From Stieleria neptunia (GTDB lineage: Bacteria > Planctomycetota > Planctomycetia > Pirellulales > Pirellulaceae): a stretch of 64,000 bases of DNA. The DNA is taken from positions 744,001 through 808,000 of the forward strand of contig NZ_CP037423.1 in the NCBI RefSeq assembly GCF_007754155.1. The letters run 5' to 3'. The first letter of the stretch is position 1; every line of letters begins with the position of its first letter. Shown in pieces: positions 42,886 to 51,720 of this stretch. The position numbers and the translations under genes are program-made. The notes under the pieces were generated by a model. It had not been told where the DNA came from. It searched no databases and saw only the letters and a program-made list of their open reading frames with translations.

Positions 42886-45800
42886 ATGCGATACGTCGAA
42901 CTCCACTGCAAAAGCAATTTTTCGTTCCTGTGCGGTGCCTCGCATCCCGACGAACTCGTCACCCGGGCGGCGGATCTCGGCTATGACGGAATCGCCTTGA
43001 CCGATTCGGAAACCCTGGCCGGCGTGGTGCGCGGGTTTGGCGCCGCGCGGGACCTGAAATTTAAATACATCGTCGGCGCCGAAGTCCATCCGATCGATGC
43101 GCCCTCCATGGTCCTCTGGCCGACCGATCGGGCCGCCTATGGACGCCTTTGCCAATTGCTTTCACGCGGTCGCCTGCGGTGTGAAAAGGGACACTGCGAG
43201 TTGAGCTGGTCCGACATTGTCGAACTCGGCGAAGGTTTGATCGCCGGGGCGTTTTCGTCGCAGCACGCAACTGCCCGAGACGAGGACCCCGTCGCTGAAA
43301 AAGGACCTCAACAGGCACGCCCGGATCTGACACTCGAATTCCTCCGCGGCGAGTTTCGCAATCAGTTCGGTGATTCGGCTTACCTGCTGTGCTCGCTCCA
43401 TCATGGCGTCGATGACCGCGCGACGATTGCGCAAATGCGCACGCTGTCGTTGCAGTCCGGCGTGCCCCTGGTCGCGTCCGGCGACGTGCACTACCACACC
43501 GCCGATCGGATGTTGATGCACGATTGCGTGACCGCCATCCGCAACGGCACGACCATCGACCAGGTGCACGAACAACGTTTCGCCAACAGCCAGCACCATC
43601 TGCGACCGCTGGCGGAGATCGCGGAACTGTTTCGCGATGTCCCCGAGGCCATCGAGCGAACGGTACAAATCGCCCAGCGATGCACGTTCAGCTTGGCTGA
43701 ATTGCGATACGAGTATCCGCAAGAAATCGCCCCGCCGGGCATGACGCTTTTGGAACATCTGAAACGGCTGACCTGGGAAGGGGCCAAACAACGTTGGCCC
43801 GGTGCCGTGCCCGATCGCGTCATCGAACTTCTTAAACACGAAATCGAACTGATCGCGGAACTGCATTACGAAGCCTATTTTTTGACCGTTTGGGACATGG
43901 TGCGATTTGCACGCAGCCGAGACATTTTGTGCCAGGGCCGCGGCAGTGCGGCCAATTCAACGGTCTGTTATTGCCTCGGAATCACCAACGTCGATCCCAG
44001 CCAAACCGACTTGCTGTTCGAACGATTCATCAGCCGCGAACGCAACGAAGCACCCGACATCGACGTCGATTTTGAACACCAACGGCGTGAAGAGGTGCTG
44101 CAGTATCTGTACGACAAATACGGTCGCGATCGGGCGGGCATGACGGCCACCGTCACGACCTACCGCAGCAAGAGCGCGATCCGTGAAGTCGGCAAGACAC
44201 TCGGATTGTCGGCCGATCTGATCGACTCGCTGTCCAAGATCGCCAGCAGCTATCGCAGCGACGATGCGCTGCCGACCGGCATGGCCGAATGTGGCCTGGA
44301 TCCGGAATCCCCGATCGGGCAACGATTCAGCTATCTCGTCCGCACGCTGGTCGGATTTCCACGTCACCTCTCCCAACACGTCGGGGGCATGGTGATGTCG
44401 GCCGGCCGGCTGTGCGAGTTGTGTCCGATCGAAAATGCCGCCATGCCGGGGCGAACGGTGATTCAGTGGGACAAGGACGATCTGGATGAATTGGGGATCC
44501 TGAAAGTCGACGTGCTCGCGCTCGGCATGCTGTCCGCGATCCATCGTTGTTTTGGCTTGGTCGCCGATCACCATGGCGACGCCTGGTCGCTTTCCACGCT
44601 GCCACACGGCGACCGACCGACCTATGACATGATTTGTCGCGCGGACACGATGGGCGTCTTTCAGATCGAAAGTCGCGCCCAGATGAGCATGCTGCCGCGT
44701 TTGCGCCCCCGTTGTTTTTACGACTTGGTGATCGAAGTCGCGATCGTGCGGCCGGGACCGATTCAAGGCGACATGGTTCACCCGTTCTTGAAAGCCCGCG
44801 ACAACCCCGACGCCGTCGTCTACCCCAACGATGCGATCCGCAACGTCTTGGAAAAAACACTCGGCGTCCCGATCTTTCAAGAACAGGCGATGCGGTTGGC
44901 CGTCGTCGCCGCGGGATTCACCCCCGGCGAAGCCGACCAACTGCGTCGCGCGATGGCGGCTTGGCGGCGCCCCGGCGTGATCGACAAGTTCCGGATCAAG
45001 CTGCTCGAAGGGATGCAGGCAAACGGTCTGACCGGGAAATTTGCCGAGCAAGTGTTCAACCAGATACGCGGCTTCGGCGAATACGGTTTCCCCGAATCCC
45101 ATGCCGCCAGTTTCGCGCTGCTGGTCTACGCCTCGTGCTACCTGAAGTGCCATTATCCGGCGGCGTATTGCTGTGCGTTGCTCAATAGCCAGCCGATGGG
45201 TTTCTATGCGCCGGCGCAGTTGATCGCTGATGCCAAGCAGCACGGCGTGCAAGTTCGCTCGGTCGATGTCAACCAAAGTGATTGGGAATCGACGCTTGAG
45301 CCCGACCCTAATCGCAGCGGCCCGGCAATCCGTTTGGGGCTGGACACGGTACGCGGACTGCGCGCCGATGCGGCCGAATCACTGGTCGCGGCGCGGCAAC
45401 AATCCGGACCGTTCCGCGACATCGCCGACCTGGCCAGACGTGCCGGCATCGGCCAGGCGGTGATCTCATTGCTCGCCGATGCCGATGCACTGTCGAGCAT
45501 CGCGGGGGACCGCCGCGCCGCCATCTGGCAATCGCTCGGTCAAGCCGACAAGCCCGGCGACGCACCGCTGCTGGATGACGTCGATGACGACGAAGCGTTA
45601 CCTGAAGACCTGATTCCGATGTCACCGCTGGAAGAAGTGTACGCGGACTACAACACGACGGGACTGAGCTTGAAGGCCCATCCGATGTCCTTCGCCCGCG
45701 AGGAACTCGATCGGCTCCGCTGCGTGACTTCCGCACAGCTGCCCGAACTTCGCGACGGCCGGCACGTCCGCGTCGCCGGCCTGGTGTTGATGCGTCAGCA

Positions 45801-46041
45801 GCCCAGCACCGCCAAGGGCATCACCTTTGTCACATTGGAAGACGAAACCGGTTCGGTCAACCTGGTGATTTTCCCCAAGGTCTGGCAGCGGTTTTTCAAG
45901 GTCGCCAAGACCAGCAATGCCTGGCTCGTCGACGGAAAACTGGAAAACCGCAGCGGCGTCATCCACGTGATCACCGGCCGCATCACCGATCTGTCCTCCC
46001 AAGTCAGCGGCCTGCAACTCCGCACCCGAGATTTCCGCTAA
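42886..46041 (+). CDS. dnaE2: Error-prone DNA polymerase DnaE2
   Basis: A 1051-residue C-family polymerase of the DnaE2/ImuC type used in mutagenic translesion synthesis. The N-terminal PHP domain starts Y-V-E-L-H-C-K-S-N-F-S-F-L. The palm has G-R-G-S-A-A-N-S and P-D-I-D-V-D-F-E with catalytic aspartates. The fingers carry Q-E-Q-A-M-R-L-A and helix-hairpin-helix follows. A C-terminal OB fold reads V-R-V-A-G-L-V-L-M-R-Q-Q-P. Length is typical of DnaE2 and shorter than DnaE1. The C-terminus G-L-Q-L-R-T-R-D-F-R is family-like. It is not flanked by imuA or imuB, its usual cassette partners. The ATG at 42886 follows a palindromic repeat; no clear Shine-Dalgarno was seen. Confidence 0.9.
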   Translation: MRYVELHCKSNFSFLCGASHPDELVTRAADLGYDGIALTDSETLAGVVRGFGAARDLKFKYIVGAEVHPIDAPSMVLWPTDRAAYGRLCQLLSRGRLRCEKGHCELSWSDIVELGEGLIAGAFSSQHATARDEDPVAEKGPQQARPDLTLEFLRGEFRNQFGDSAYLLCSLHHGVDDRATIAQMRTLSLQSGVPLVASGDVHYHTADRMLMHDCVTAIRNGTTIDQVHEQRFANSQHHLRPLAEIAELFRDVPEAIERTVQIAQRCTFSLAELRYEYPQEIAPPGMTLLEHLKRLTWEGAKQRWPGAVPDRVIELLKHEIELIAELHYEAYFLTVWDMVRFARSRDILCQGRGSAANSTVCYCLGITNVDPSQTDLLFERFISRERNEAPDIDVDFEHQRREEVLQYLYDKYGRDRAGMTATVTTYRSKSAIREVGKTLGLSADLIDSLSKIASSYRSDDALPTGMAECGLDPESPIGQRFSYLVRTLVGFPRHLSQHVGGMVMSAGRLCELCPIENAAMPGRTVIQWDKDDLDELGILKVDVLALGMLSAIHRCFGLVADHHGDAWSLSTLPHGDRPTYDMICRADTMGVFQIESRAQMSMLPRLRPRCFYDLVIEVAIVRPGPIQGDMVHPFLKARDNPDAVVYPNDAIRNVLEKTLGVPIFQEQAMRLAVVAAGFTPGEADQLRRAMAAWRRPGVIDKFRIKLLEGMQANGLTGKFAEQVFNQIRGFGEYGFPESHAASFALLVYASCYLKCHYPAAYCCALLNSQPMGFYAPAQLIADAKQHGVQVRSVDVNQSDWESTLEPDPNRSGPAIRLGLDTVRGLRADAAESLVAARQQSGPFRDIADLARRAGIGQAVISLLADADALSSIAGDRRAAIWQSLGQADKPGDAPLLDDVDDDEALPEDLIPMSPLEEVYADYNTTGLSLKAHPMSFAREELDRLRCVTSAQLPELRDGRHVRVAGLVLMRQQPSTAKGITFVTLEDETGSVNLVIFPKVWQRFFKVAKTSNAWLVDGKLENRSGVIHVITGRITDLSSQVSGLQLRTRDFR

Positions 46042-46334
46042 CCCTTGGGGTCGGCTTCCAGCCTGTCATTTCGCCTTTGACACCCACCGGGGTGTTTCTT
46101 GTTAGCGGAAGGGCGCGAGCCCTCCGGTCTTTCACGATGCAACCGGACGGCTCGCGGGCTGTCGTTTTTGTGAGCCGCGACGCGTCAGCGGCCGGGCATT
46201 GCGACGCCCGCCCGAGGCCTTACGGCCAACGGCTCACCATTGACTCAGTAGAACCCGACTAAATCAGCGGCCCGCCGAAAGTTGACTCACGGCGGCGAAG
46301 CCGTCGACTTCGCCGAACGACTCGATGGCGTTCG
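46042..46334. repeat. Repeat-rich convergent spacer
   Basis: It contains GGCTTCCAGCCTGTC at about 46053-46067 (related to a block near 47293), a GGGCGCGAGCCCTCCGG hairpin at 46102-46163 sharing its outer flank with 9406-9437, and a long imperfect hairpin opened by GTGAGCCGCGACGCG and closed by CCAACGGCTCAC at about 46171-46239. No gene was found. Confidence 0.6.
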
Positions 46335-47126
46335 CTACAGCACCGACTCGGCAACGATCCGCTCACGGTACGGCAAACAGGTTTCGACGTACCACTCCGA
46401 CGTGCCCCGATCCTTGTGGACCAAGTACTCCAACACGATCCGAAGCTTGTACGCGTCTTTCGTGTGGTCGGATGCCAAAACCACTTCGGCTTTCTGGCGA
46501 CCATAGTGACTGAAGACACGTACCGGACGCCACAGCACCCATTCTTTGTCGACCGGATACTTGACCAGACCGGTGATCGTGGAGTTGTCCTCATCTCCCG
46601 GAGGCGAAAACTCTTCACCACGCTCCTGGGCTTCCTTCATTTGACGTTCCATCTTCAGCCGCTCCAGCTCGTAGGTCTCCTCCAGCGGCATCGTTTTCAG
46701 GTAGCGATTGACGTAACTCTTCTGAAGTTCCTGTGCATAGATCTCGTTTCCGCTGCTGGCCACCCGCACGAACTGGCGGGCAAAGTATTCCGCTTGTCCG
46801 CCCAACGTGTTCCGCTTGAGCACGTAGCGGCCGACACCCCAGGTGCCAAACAGCACCGCCAACACGATCCCGATCCGCGCGGCTGTCGTGCCAACCGGCA
46901 CCGATTGCGAATCGCTTCTCCGCAGCGCGAACATGCCGAACAGCACCGCCGCGATCGCAAATCCGACCATCGGTAACGCCACGATCGTGAACCCGCTCAA
47001 CAGCGACAACAACAGCGCGACGAAACCGGAGATTCTCAGCGGAGCATCATCAACATCGGCTTCATAACCCGCTTCGCTGCTCATCACAGCACCGAGGGAA
47101 CGCGGTGGAGTCGTTTCGGTCGTCAT
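46335..47126 (-). CDS. Small membrane protein of unknown function (DUF4190-like N-terminus)
   Basis: A 263-residue protein. After a short cytoplasmic leader it has two or three membrane segments (about 30-68 and 85-102) in a plan like DUF4190 proteins (S-G-F-V-A-L-L-L-S-L-L-S-G-F, then M-F-A-L-R-R-S). A soluble C-terminal part with a charged coiled stretch (E-R-L-K-M-E-R-Q-M-K-E-A-Q-E-R) and a beta-rich end follows. No enzyme motif was seen. It is read from ATG 47126, upstream of and divergent from nothing closer than lpxB, which lies 238 bases away on the same strand. Function is unknown. Confidence 0.7.
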   Translation of the reverse strand: MTTETTPPRSLGAVMSSEAGYEADVDDAPLRISGFVALLLSLLSGFTIVALPMVGFAIAAVLFGMFALRRSDSQSVPVGTTAARIGIVLAVLFGTWGVGRYVLKRNTLGGQAEYFARQFVRVASSGNEIYAQELQKSYVNRYLKTMPLEETYELERLKMERQMKEAQERGEEFSPPGDEDNSTITGLVKYPVDKEWVLWRPVRVFSHYGRQKAEVVLASDHTKDAYKLRIVLEYLVHKDRGTSEWYVETCLPYRERIVAESVL

Positions 47127-47364
47127 CAGGATGAAAAGATCAATGCGGTGGGGGGATCGATTGAATCAACACGCCGTGACTGGCCCGGCCGGACGAAGGG
47201 TCACAGTCGAAACAGTACGGTTTCCGGCGGCAACCGGTTTGCCCACCACACCCAAGAATTCACAAAAAAAGCCGGCTACCACCGTGGGAGAGGCTTTCAG
47301 CCTGTCGAAATGGAGGGAAAGGGAGATGGGGAGAGCTCTGTTGCGGTGATACCGAAGCAAGCCA
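47127..47364. other. Short spacer, one repeat fragment
   Basis: GAGAGGCTTTCAGCCTGTC at about 47289-47307 is related to GGCTTCCAGCCTGTC near 46053. It lies 3' of lpxB. Nothing else was recognised. Confidence 0.45.
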
Positions 47365-48600
47365 CTATGCCGCCCGCTTCGGCAAATCGGCCACCGCATC
47401 GGGCGCCAAAAGCTTCAATAGCTTCGCCGCGGCCCGGTCGCATGCCCCCGGTTTGGCGTACCGGTCCCGCAACCCTGCCAACTGCCGACGTTTCATCGCC
47501 AGATATTGGGGGTCGTTTAACATTCGCCCGACCGTCGCCACCAGGAAATCCTTGGCCGTGGCGGGGTTGCCGACGGAGACGATTTCGGGGAACACCCGTT
47601 CGTTGCTGCCAGCACCATCGCTGCCCGGCCCCGAGGCTTCCGGCATCAAATTCGGCAGCGTCATGCTCTCGACTTTGACGACGCATTTCCCGAAGGCGTA
47701 CAGGAATCGACCGACACGGTAGACCACTGCGGCAGGGGTTTGCCGAGCCATCAATTCCAGGCTGACTGAGCCGCTGACCATCATCGCACAGGCGGCATGT
47801 TCGATGACTTCGCTGGTCGCGCCCCAGTAGAAATCGATCGGCAGCGGCCGGCCCGATGCCGCCGTTTTGGCAGCCGCTGTCGTTTTGCAGAACTCGAAAT
47901 GTTTTTCACGGTACGCGGCGACCGCAAACCGCGTCTCCGGGTTGGCTGCCGATAACTCCGCGATCGCATCGAGCATCACCGGCCAATTTCGATGCACCTC
48001 GTGCGTCCGCGAGCCCGGCAGCACGGCCACCGTTTGGGCTTGGGGGGCCGCCGCGGTCAGGGATTGCATCAACGACGCATCGGGCTGCGATTCGCTGACG
48101 GCGTCAAAAAACGGGTGGCCGACGAAGCTGGTGGGAATCCCGTGACCGCCGAAAAACTGTTCCTCGATCGGCAGCACGGCCAGCACATGATCGACCGTCG
48201 CTTTCATTTTTTTGACCCGCCAGCCGCCCCAGGCCCACAACTGGGGAGGGCAGAAGTAGATCACCGGGATGCCGTATTTCTTAGCACGCTTGGCGATGTG
48301 CCAGTTAAAACCCGGGAAATCGACCAGCACGACGGCATCGACCCCACCGGCGGCAAAAATCGCTTCGGCCTGATCGGCAAAACCAAAGAATTCCCGCAGC
48401 TTGGGAAGGACTTCCAAGATTCCGACGACCGCATGCTCGGTCAGGTCCAAATCCACCGCGCATCCGGCCCGACGCATCTCCTGGCCGCCAAAGCCACGGA
48501 TCGTCAACTCCGGCTGCCGGCCCTTCAACGCCCGAATCAACCGAGCCGCATGCTGATCGCCACTGGGCTCGCCCACCGAAAAGAAGATTGTCTGGTTCAT
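47365..48600 (-). CDS. lpxB: Lipid-A-disaccharide synthase
   Basis: A 411-residue glycosyltransferase of family GT19 that joins UDP-2,3-diacylglucosamine and lipid X to make lipid A disaccharide at the inner-membrane face. Motifs are F-F-S-V-G-E-P-S-G-D-Q-H near the N-terminus, V-D-F-P-G-F-N, Y-F-C-P-P-Q-L-W-A-W, V-G-H-P-F-F-D, V-L-P-G-S-R and a late S-G-S-V-S-L-E-L. The ATG at 48600 is chosen because these residues begin the conserved fold; the longer frame to 48693 is not conserved-looking. Presence of lpxB supports a lipid-A-bearing outer membrane, as in several planctomycetes. Confidence 0.95.
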   Translation of the reverse strand: MNQTIFFSVGEPSGDQHAARLIRALKGRQPELTIRGFGGQEMRRAGCAVDLDLTEHAVVGILEVLPKLREFFGFADQAEAIFAAGGVDAVVLVDFPGFNWHIAKRAKKYGIPVIYFCPPQLWAWGGWRVKKMKATVDHVLAVLPIEEQFFGGHGIPTSFVGHPFFDAVSESQPDASLMQSLTAAAPQAQTVAVLPGSRTHEVHRNWPVMLDAIAELSAANPETRFAVAAYREKHFEFCKTTAAAKTAASGRPLPIDFYWGATSEVIEHAACAMMVSGSVSLELMARQTPAAVVYRVGRFLYAFGKCVVKVESMTLPNLMPEASGPGSDGAGSNERVFPEIVSVGNPATAKDFLVATVGRMLNDPQYLAMKRRQLAGLRDRYAKPGACDRAAAKLLKLLAPDAVADLPKRAA

Positions 48601-48917
48601 GCACCCCAAATAGTCCAAATTACCCCGCCGAGTCAACAGAAACCGCCGCCAGCCGCAGGTTTCAGAGGCCGCGCGGGCAACGCTGTGAAGCATTTTTTAG
48701 CGGTAGGGCGCGAGCCCTCCGGTGTTTTGGCAAAGAGGAAGAACCGGAGGGCTCGCGCCCTGCCGCTAAAACCTCGAGAAACACAAGTGGAAAATGCTTC
48801 ACCGCGCGGGAGTTGTCTGGTTCGATTACGATCTTTGCTTGACGTTTGCAGCCCCCCGGGGAAAACCAACCGGGAAAACCAACCGAGCCATCCACCCGCC
48901 TCGACTTCGGCACCGAC
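48601..48917. repeat. Divergent region with a near-perfect long hairpin
   Basis: A hairpin at 48695-48771 has 29-base arms with a single mismatch; the arm begins TTTTAGCGGTAGGGCGCGAG. It is nested inside a second pair of arms GTGAAGCATTTT at 48685-48696 and its complement at 48791-48802. It is the best-preserved member of the family also found at 9335-9412, 19500-19576 and 46102-46163. No gene was found. Confidence 0.75.
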
Positions 48918-51599
48918 ATGATTTGGAACCACCGGCAACGCAATCACCCGATCCCGATGCGTCGGATCGAGCGACTGGAATCACGATCGTTGCTTGCGGC
49001 CGATTGGGGGGACCCGGTGGGCGATTGGCAGATCGATCCGATCGCCGAACATGCCCATCACGATTCGGTCTTGTCCGGCGACGGGGACGTCCACACCGCT
49101 CACCAGCAGTCTGGCCTGCTAGCCGCGGATGTTCCGCAGAACGCCTCGATGCCCAACCTGCGTTTGATCACCGGATACGTTCGCGACGGGCTGGGCAATC
49201 CGATCGCGGCGCCGTTTTTAGGTCAGCGTCTGGCGATTCAAGTTCAATTCGAAACGACAGATCTGCCAGCCGGGGAGACCTATGCGTTTCACTTCACCGT
49301 GGACGGGGTCACGCTCGGCAGCGGAGTCGTTGGGACCGGCGCGGGGCAATCGATCTACACCGGGTTTCGTTGGCGGGCCGGCTGGTTTGCGACGCCGGGC
49401 ACCCACAACGTGGTCGTGACCGTCGACGCGTTTAACACCATTTCCGAAAGCGATGAATCGGACAACACGTTCAGTTTTAGCTTCACCACCGGCCAAGCGA
49501 CGTTTGCCCAGCCGTTGATCTGGCCGGTGGAAGGCGTCCCCTACTCCGACCACGCCTTCCTGAATTACGTCGACGTCGATCCGACAGCGGGAATCCGAGA
49601 CTTTCGTGGTGGCAGTTATGCTTACGACGGCCACTCGGCGTGGGACATTGCCGTGCGGGGTTACGACGAGCAAGACGCCGGCATCGAAATCTATGCCGCC
49701 GCCGACGGAGTGGTCACCGACACCCATGACGGCGAGTTTGATCGACAGACCAATCTGGGGTCCACCTTCCCTCCGGTCAACTACATCGTGGTCGATCACG
49801 GCGACGGCTGGACAACCAGGTACGTTCACCTGCGTCGCGATTCGGTCCAAGTTGCCGTCGGGGACGTGGTCTCCGCCGGCGACAAACTCGGCTACATGGC
49901 CAGTTCCGGTTGGTCCGATATCACGCATCTGCACTTCGCCCTGGAACATCACGGGTTCTCCGTCGAACCCTGGTATGATCCCTCCGTTTTCCTGGACGAC
50001 TCGGTCGCTTCGCTGCACTACATCGGCGAGAGCCAATCCGTGCTCAGCAACGGGATTTCCAACGTTCCCGTCGCGGCGCATGTCCGTGAAGGCACTTCGC
50101 AGGTCGGCGTTTTTGAGCAGAAGTCCGGACAGCTCGTTTACACTTGGAATTGGTTTTCCGGTGTCGAGCGGGGCGATGTGATCCACTTGGATTGGCGACG
50201 TCCCGACGGATCGGTGTTCTGGGTTGATGAAACCACGGCGGGGAACGATTGGGCACATCAGTGGCGTTGGTTTTCTTATCGCTTTCCCACCATGCCCGAA
50301 CTGGGGACGTGGACCATTGATGTGCTCGTCAACGGCGTCAAACTCGCCGAGCAATCCTTCGTCATCGCTCCCCAAGGTGTTCCCGAGGCTCGTGTCTTGC
50401 AAGGCGGCGCGTTGATCGTTGATGACCGCGTCACTCCGATCGATTTTGGGACGGTCCCGCAATCGTCGTTCGCTCCATCTCAGAGCTTTATCGTCGAAAA
50501 CCATGGCGAAGCGGTTCTCAACATCGGCGACGTCTCGGTTCCGGCCGGCTACACCATCACCGATCCGCTTCCCGCTTCCTTGGCCGCCGGTCAATCAGAC
50601 ACGCTGACGGTTCAACTCTCGACCACGACAGCGGGACAATTCGCCGGTCAGGTGCGAATTGAAACCGACGACGATGACGAAGGCGTTTACGAGTTCTCGG
50701 TGGAAGGAATCGTGACCTCCGCCACGCAGCCACAGCAGTTGATTCTGGGGATCAACGAGCGAAAAGAATCCGAAGGGGCGACGCTGTTTGGCAACGTCCG
50801 CCGCGGCGACCAGGGGACGGGGACGTCGCAACCGTTGGTGGTGAACCTGACTTCGGATTCCGCGTCGGTTTCGGTTCCCGACTCGGTCACGATTCCGGCG
50901 GGCAGCGATCGCGTGATCTTTCCGATCGTGACCACCGCCGACGGCGTGATCACGGGTGATCGGGTCGTGCAGCTTTCGGCGACGTCCGCGGTCACACCGG
51001 CTGCCCACAATGAAGTGCTGTTGATTGACGTGCCGTTGCCGCCGACGATCGCTGCTGTCACGGTCAACGACGGAGACACGTCTCGGTCGTCGTTGGATTC
51101 GGTGGCCATCCGGTTTGACCAGGTCGTGAGTATCGATGCATCTGGACCCGATCCGGCGGTTGAAATTGTCAATCGAGCCACGGATGCTTCGCTGCCGATT
51201 GGCGTGTCGGCATCGATCGTGGACGACAAGACGGTTCTGGAAATCAGTTTTTCGAATCCGGCGGCGGTCGCTGACGGCAATTACGTGCTGAACCTCAACG
51301 CCCAGTTGATCACGGCATCCGGTCTTCCACTCGATGGAAACCGAAACGGTGTCGTTGACGCAGCCGACGATTTTCAGTTCGGCGCCGAGTCGTCCGACGC
51401 GTTCTTCAGGTTCTATGGCGACACCGACGGCGACCGCGATGTCGATGGACAGGACTATGGTTGCTTTGGACTCAGTTTCTTGAAATCGACCGGGCAGGCG
51501 GGTTTCGACCCCCGCCTGGACGCTGATTTTGATGGCGACGTGGACGGGCAGGACTACGGTCGATTCGGAATCCGGTTTCTGCAGACGTTGCCCCATTGA
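48918..51599 (+). CDS. Secreted M23-family peptidase with CARDB-like, Ig-like and dockerin-like regions
   Basis: About 893 residues. The N-terminus carries R-I-E-R-L-E-S-R-S-L-L-A-A-D, the planctomycete export motif. A CARDB-like beta domain (about 85-200) precedes an M23/LytM metallopeptidase domain (about 225-360) with G-H-S-A-W-D-I-A, V-D-H-G-D-G-W-T-T-R-Y-V-H and T-H-L-H-F, which carry the zinc ligands. After Ig-like/ASPM-type and Calx-beta-like domains the tail contains two D-x-D-G-D-x-D-V-D-G-Q-D-Y repeats, a dockerin type I-like calcium motif. It may cleave cell-wall peptides of competitors or act in envelope remodelling. The start could be 48846 instead; 48918 leaves a short basic leader. 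Confidence 0.8.
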   Translation: MIWNHRQRNHPIPMRRIERLESRSLLAADWGDPVGDWQIDPIAEHAHHDSVLSGDGDVHTAHQQSGLLAADVPQNASMPNLRLITGYVRDGLGNPIAAPFLGQRLAIQVQFETTDLPAGETYAFHFTVDGVTLGSGVVGTGAGQSIYTGFRWRAGWFATPGTHNVVVTVDAFNTISESDESDNTFSFSFTTGQATFAQPLIWPVEGVPYSDHAFLNYVDVDPTAGIRDFRGGSYAYDGHSAWDIAVRGYDEQDAGIEIYAAADGVVTDTHDGEFDRQTNLGSTFPPVNYIVVDHGDGWTTRYVHLRRDSVQVAVGDVVSAGDKLGYMASSGWSDITHLHFALEHHGFSVEPWYDPSVFLDDSVASLHYIGESQSVLSNGISNVPVAAHVREGTSQVGVFEQKSGQLVYTWNWFSGVERGDVIHLDWRRPDGSVFWVDETTAGNDWAHQWRWFSYRFPTMPELGTWTIDVLVNGVKLAEQSFVIAPQGVPEARVLQGGALIVDDRVTPIDFGTVPQSSFAPSQSFIVENHGEAVLNIGDVSVPAGYTITDPLPASLAAGQSDTLTVQLSTTTAGQFAGQVRIETDDDDEGVYEFSVEGIVTSATQPQQLILGINERKESEGATLFGNVRRGDQGTGTSQPLVVNLTSDSASVSVPDSVTIPAGSDRVIFPIVTTADGVITGDRVVQLSATSAVTPAAHNEVLLIDVPLPPTIAAVTVNDGDTSRSSLDSVAIRFDQVVSIDASGPDPAVEIVNRATDASLPIGVSASIVDDKTVLEISFSNPAAVADGNYVLNLNAQLITASGLPLDGNRNGVVDAADDFQFGAESSDAFFRFYGDTDGDRDVDGQDYGCFGLSFLKSTGQAGFDPRLDADFDGDVDGQDYGRFGIRFLQTLPH

Positions 51600-51720
51600 C
51601 GCGCGGTACACGGGGTCGGTACACGGGGTTTTGTCGGCTTTTCTGAGTCCATGGTGACGCCCACGCACGTTCCTCACGGGAGTGTACCAACCGGTCCTTC
51701 CTTCTCGTCCGAGGTGCTTT

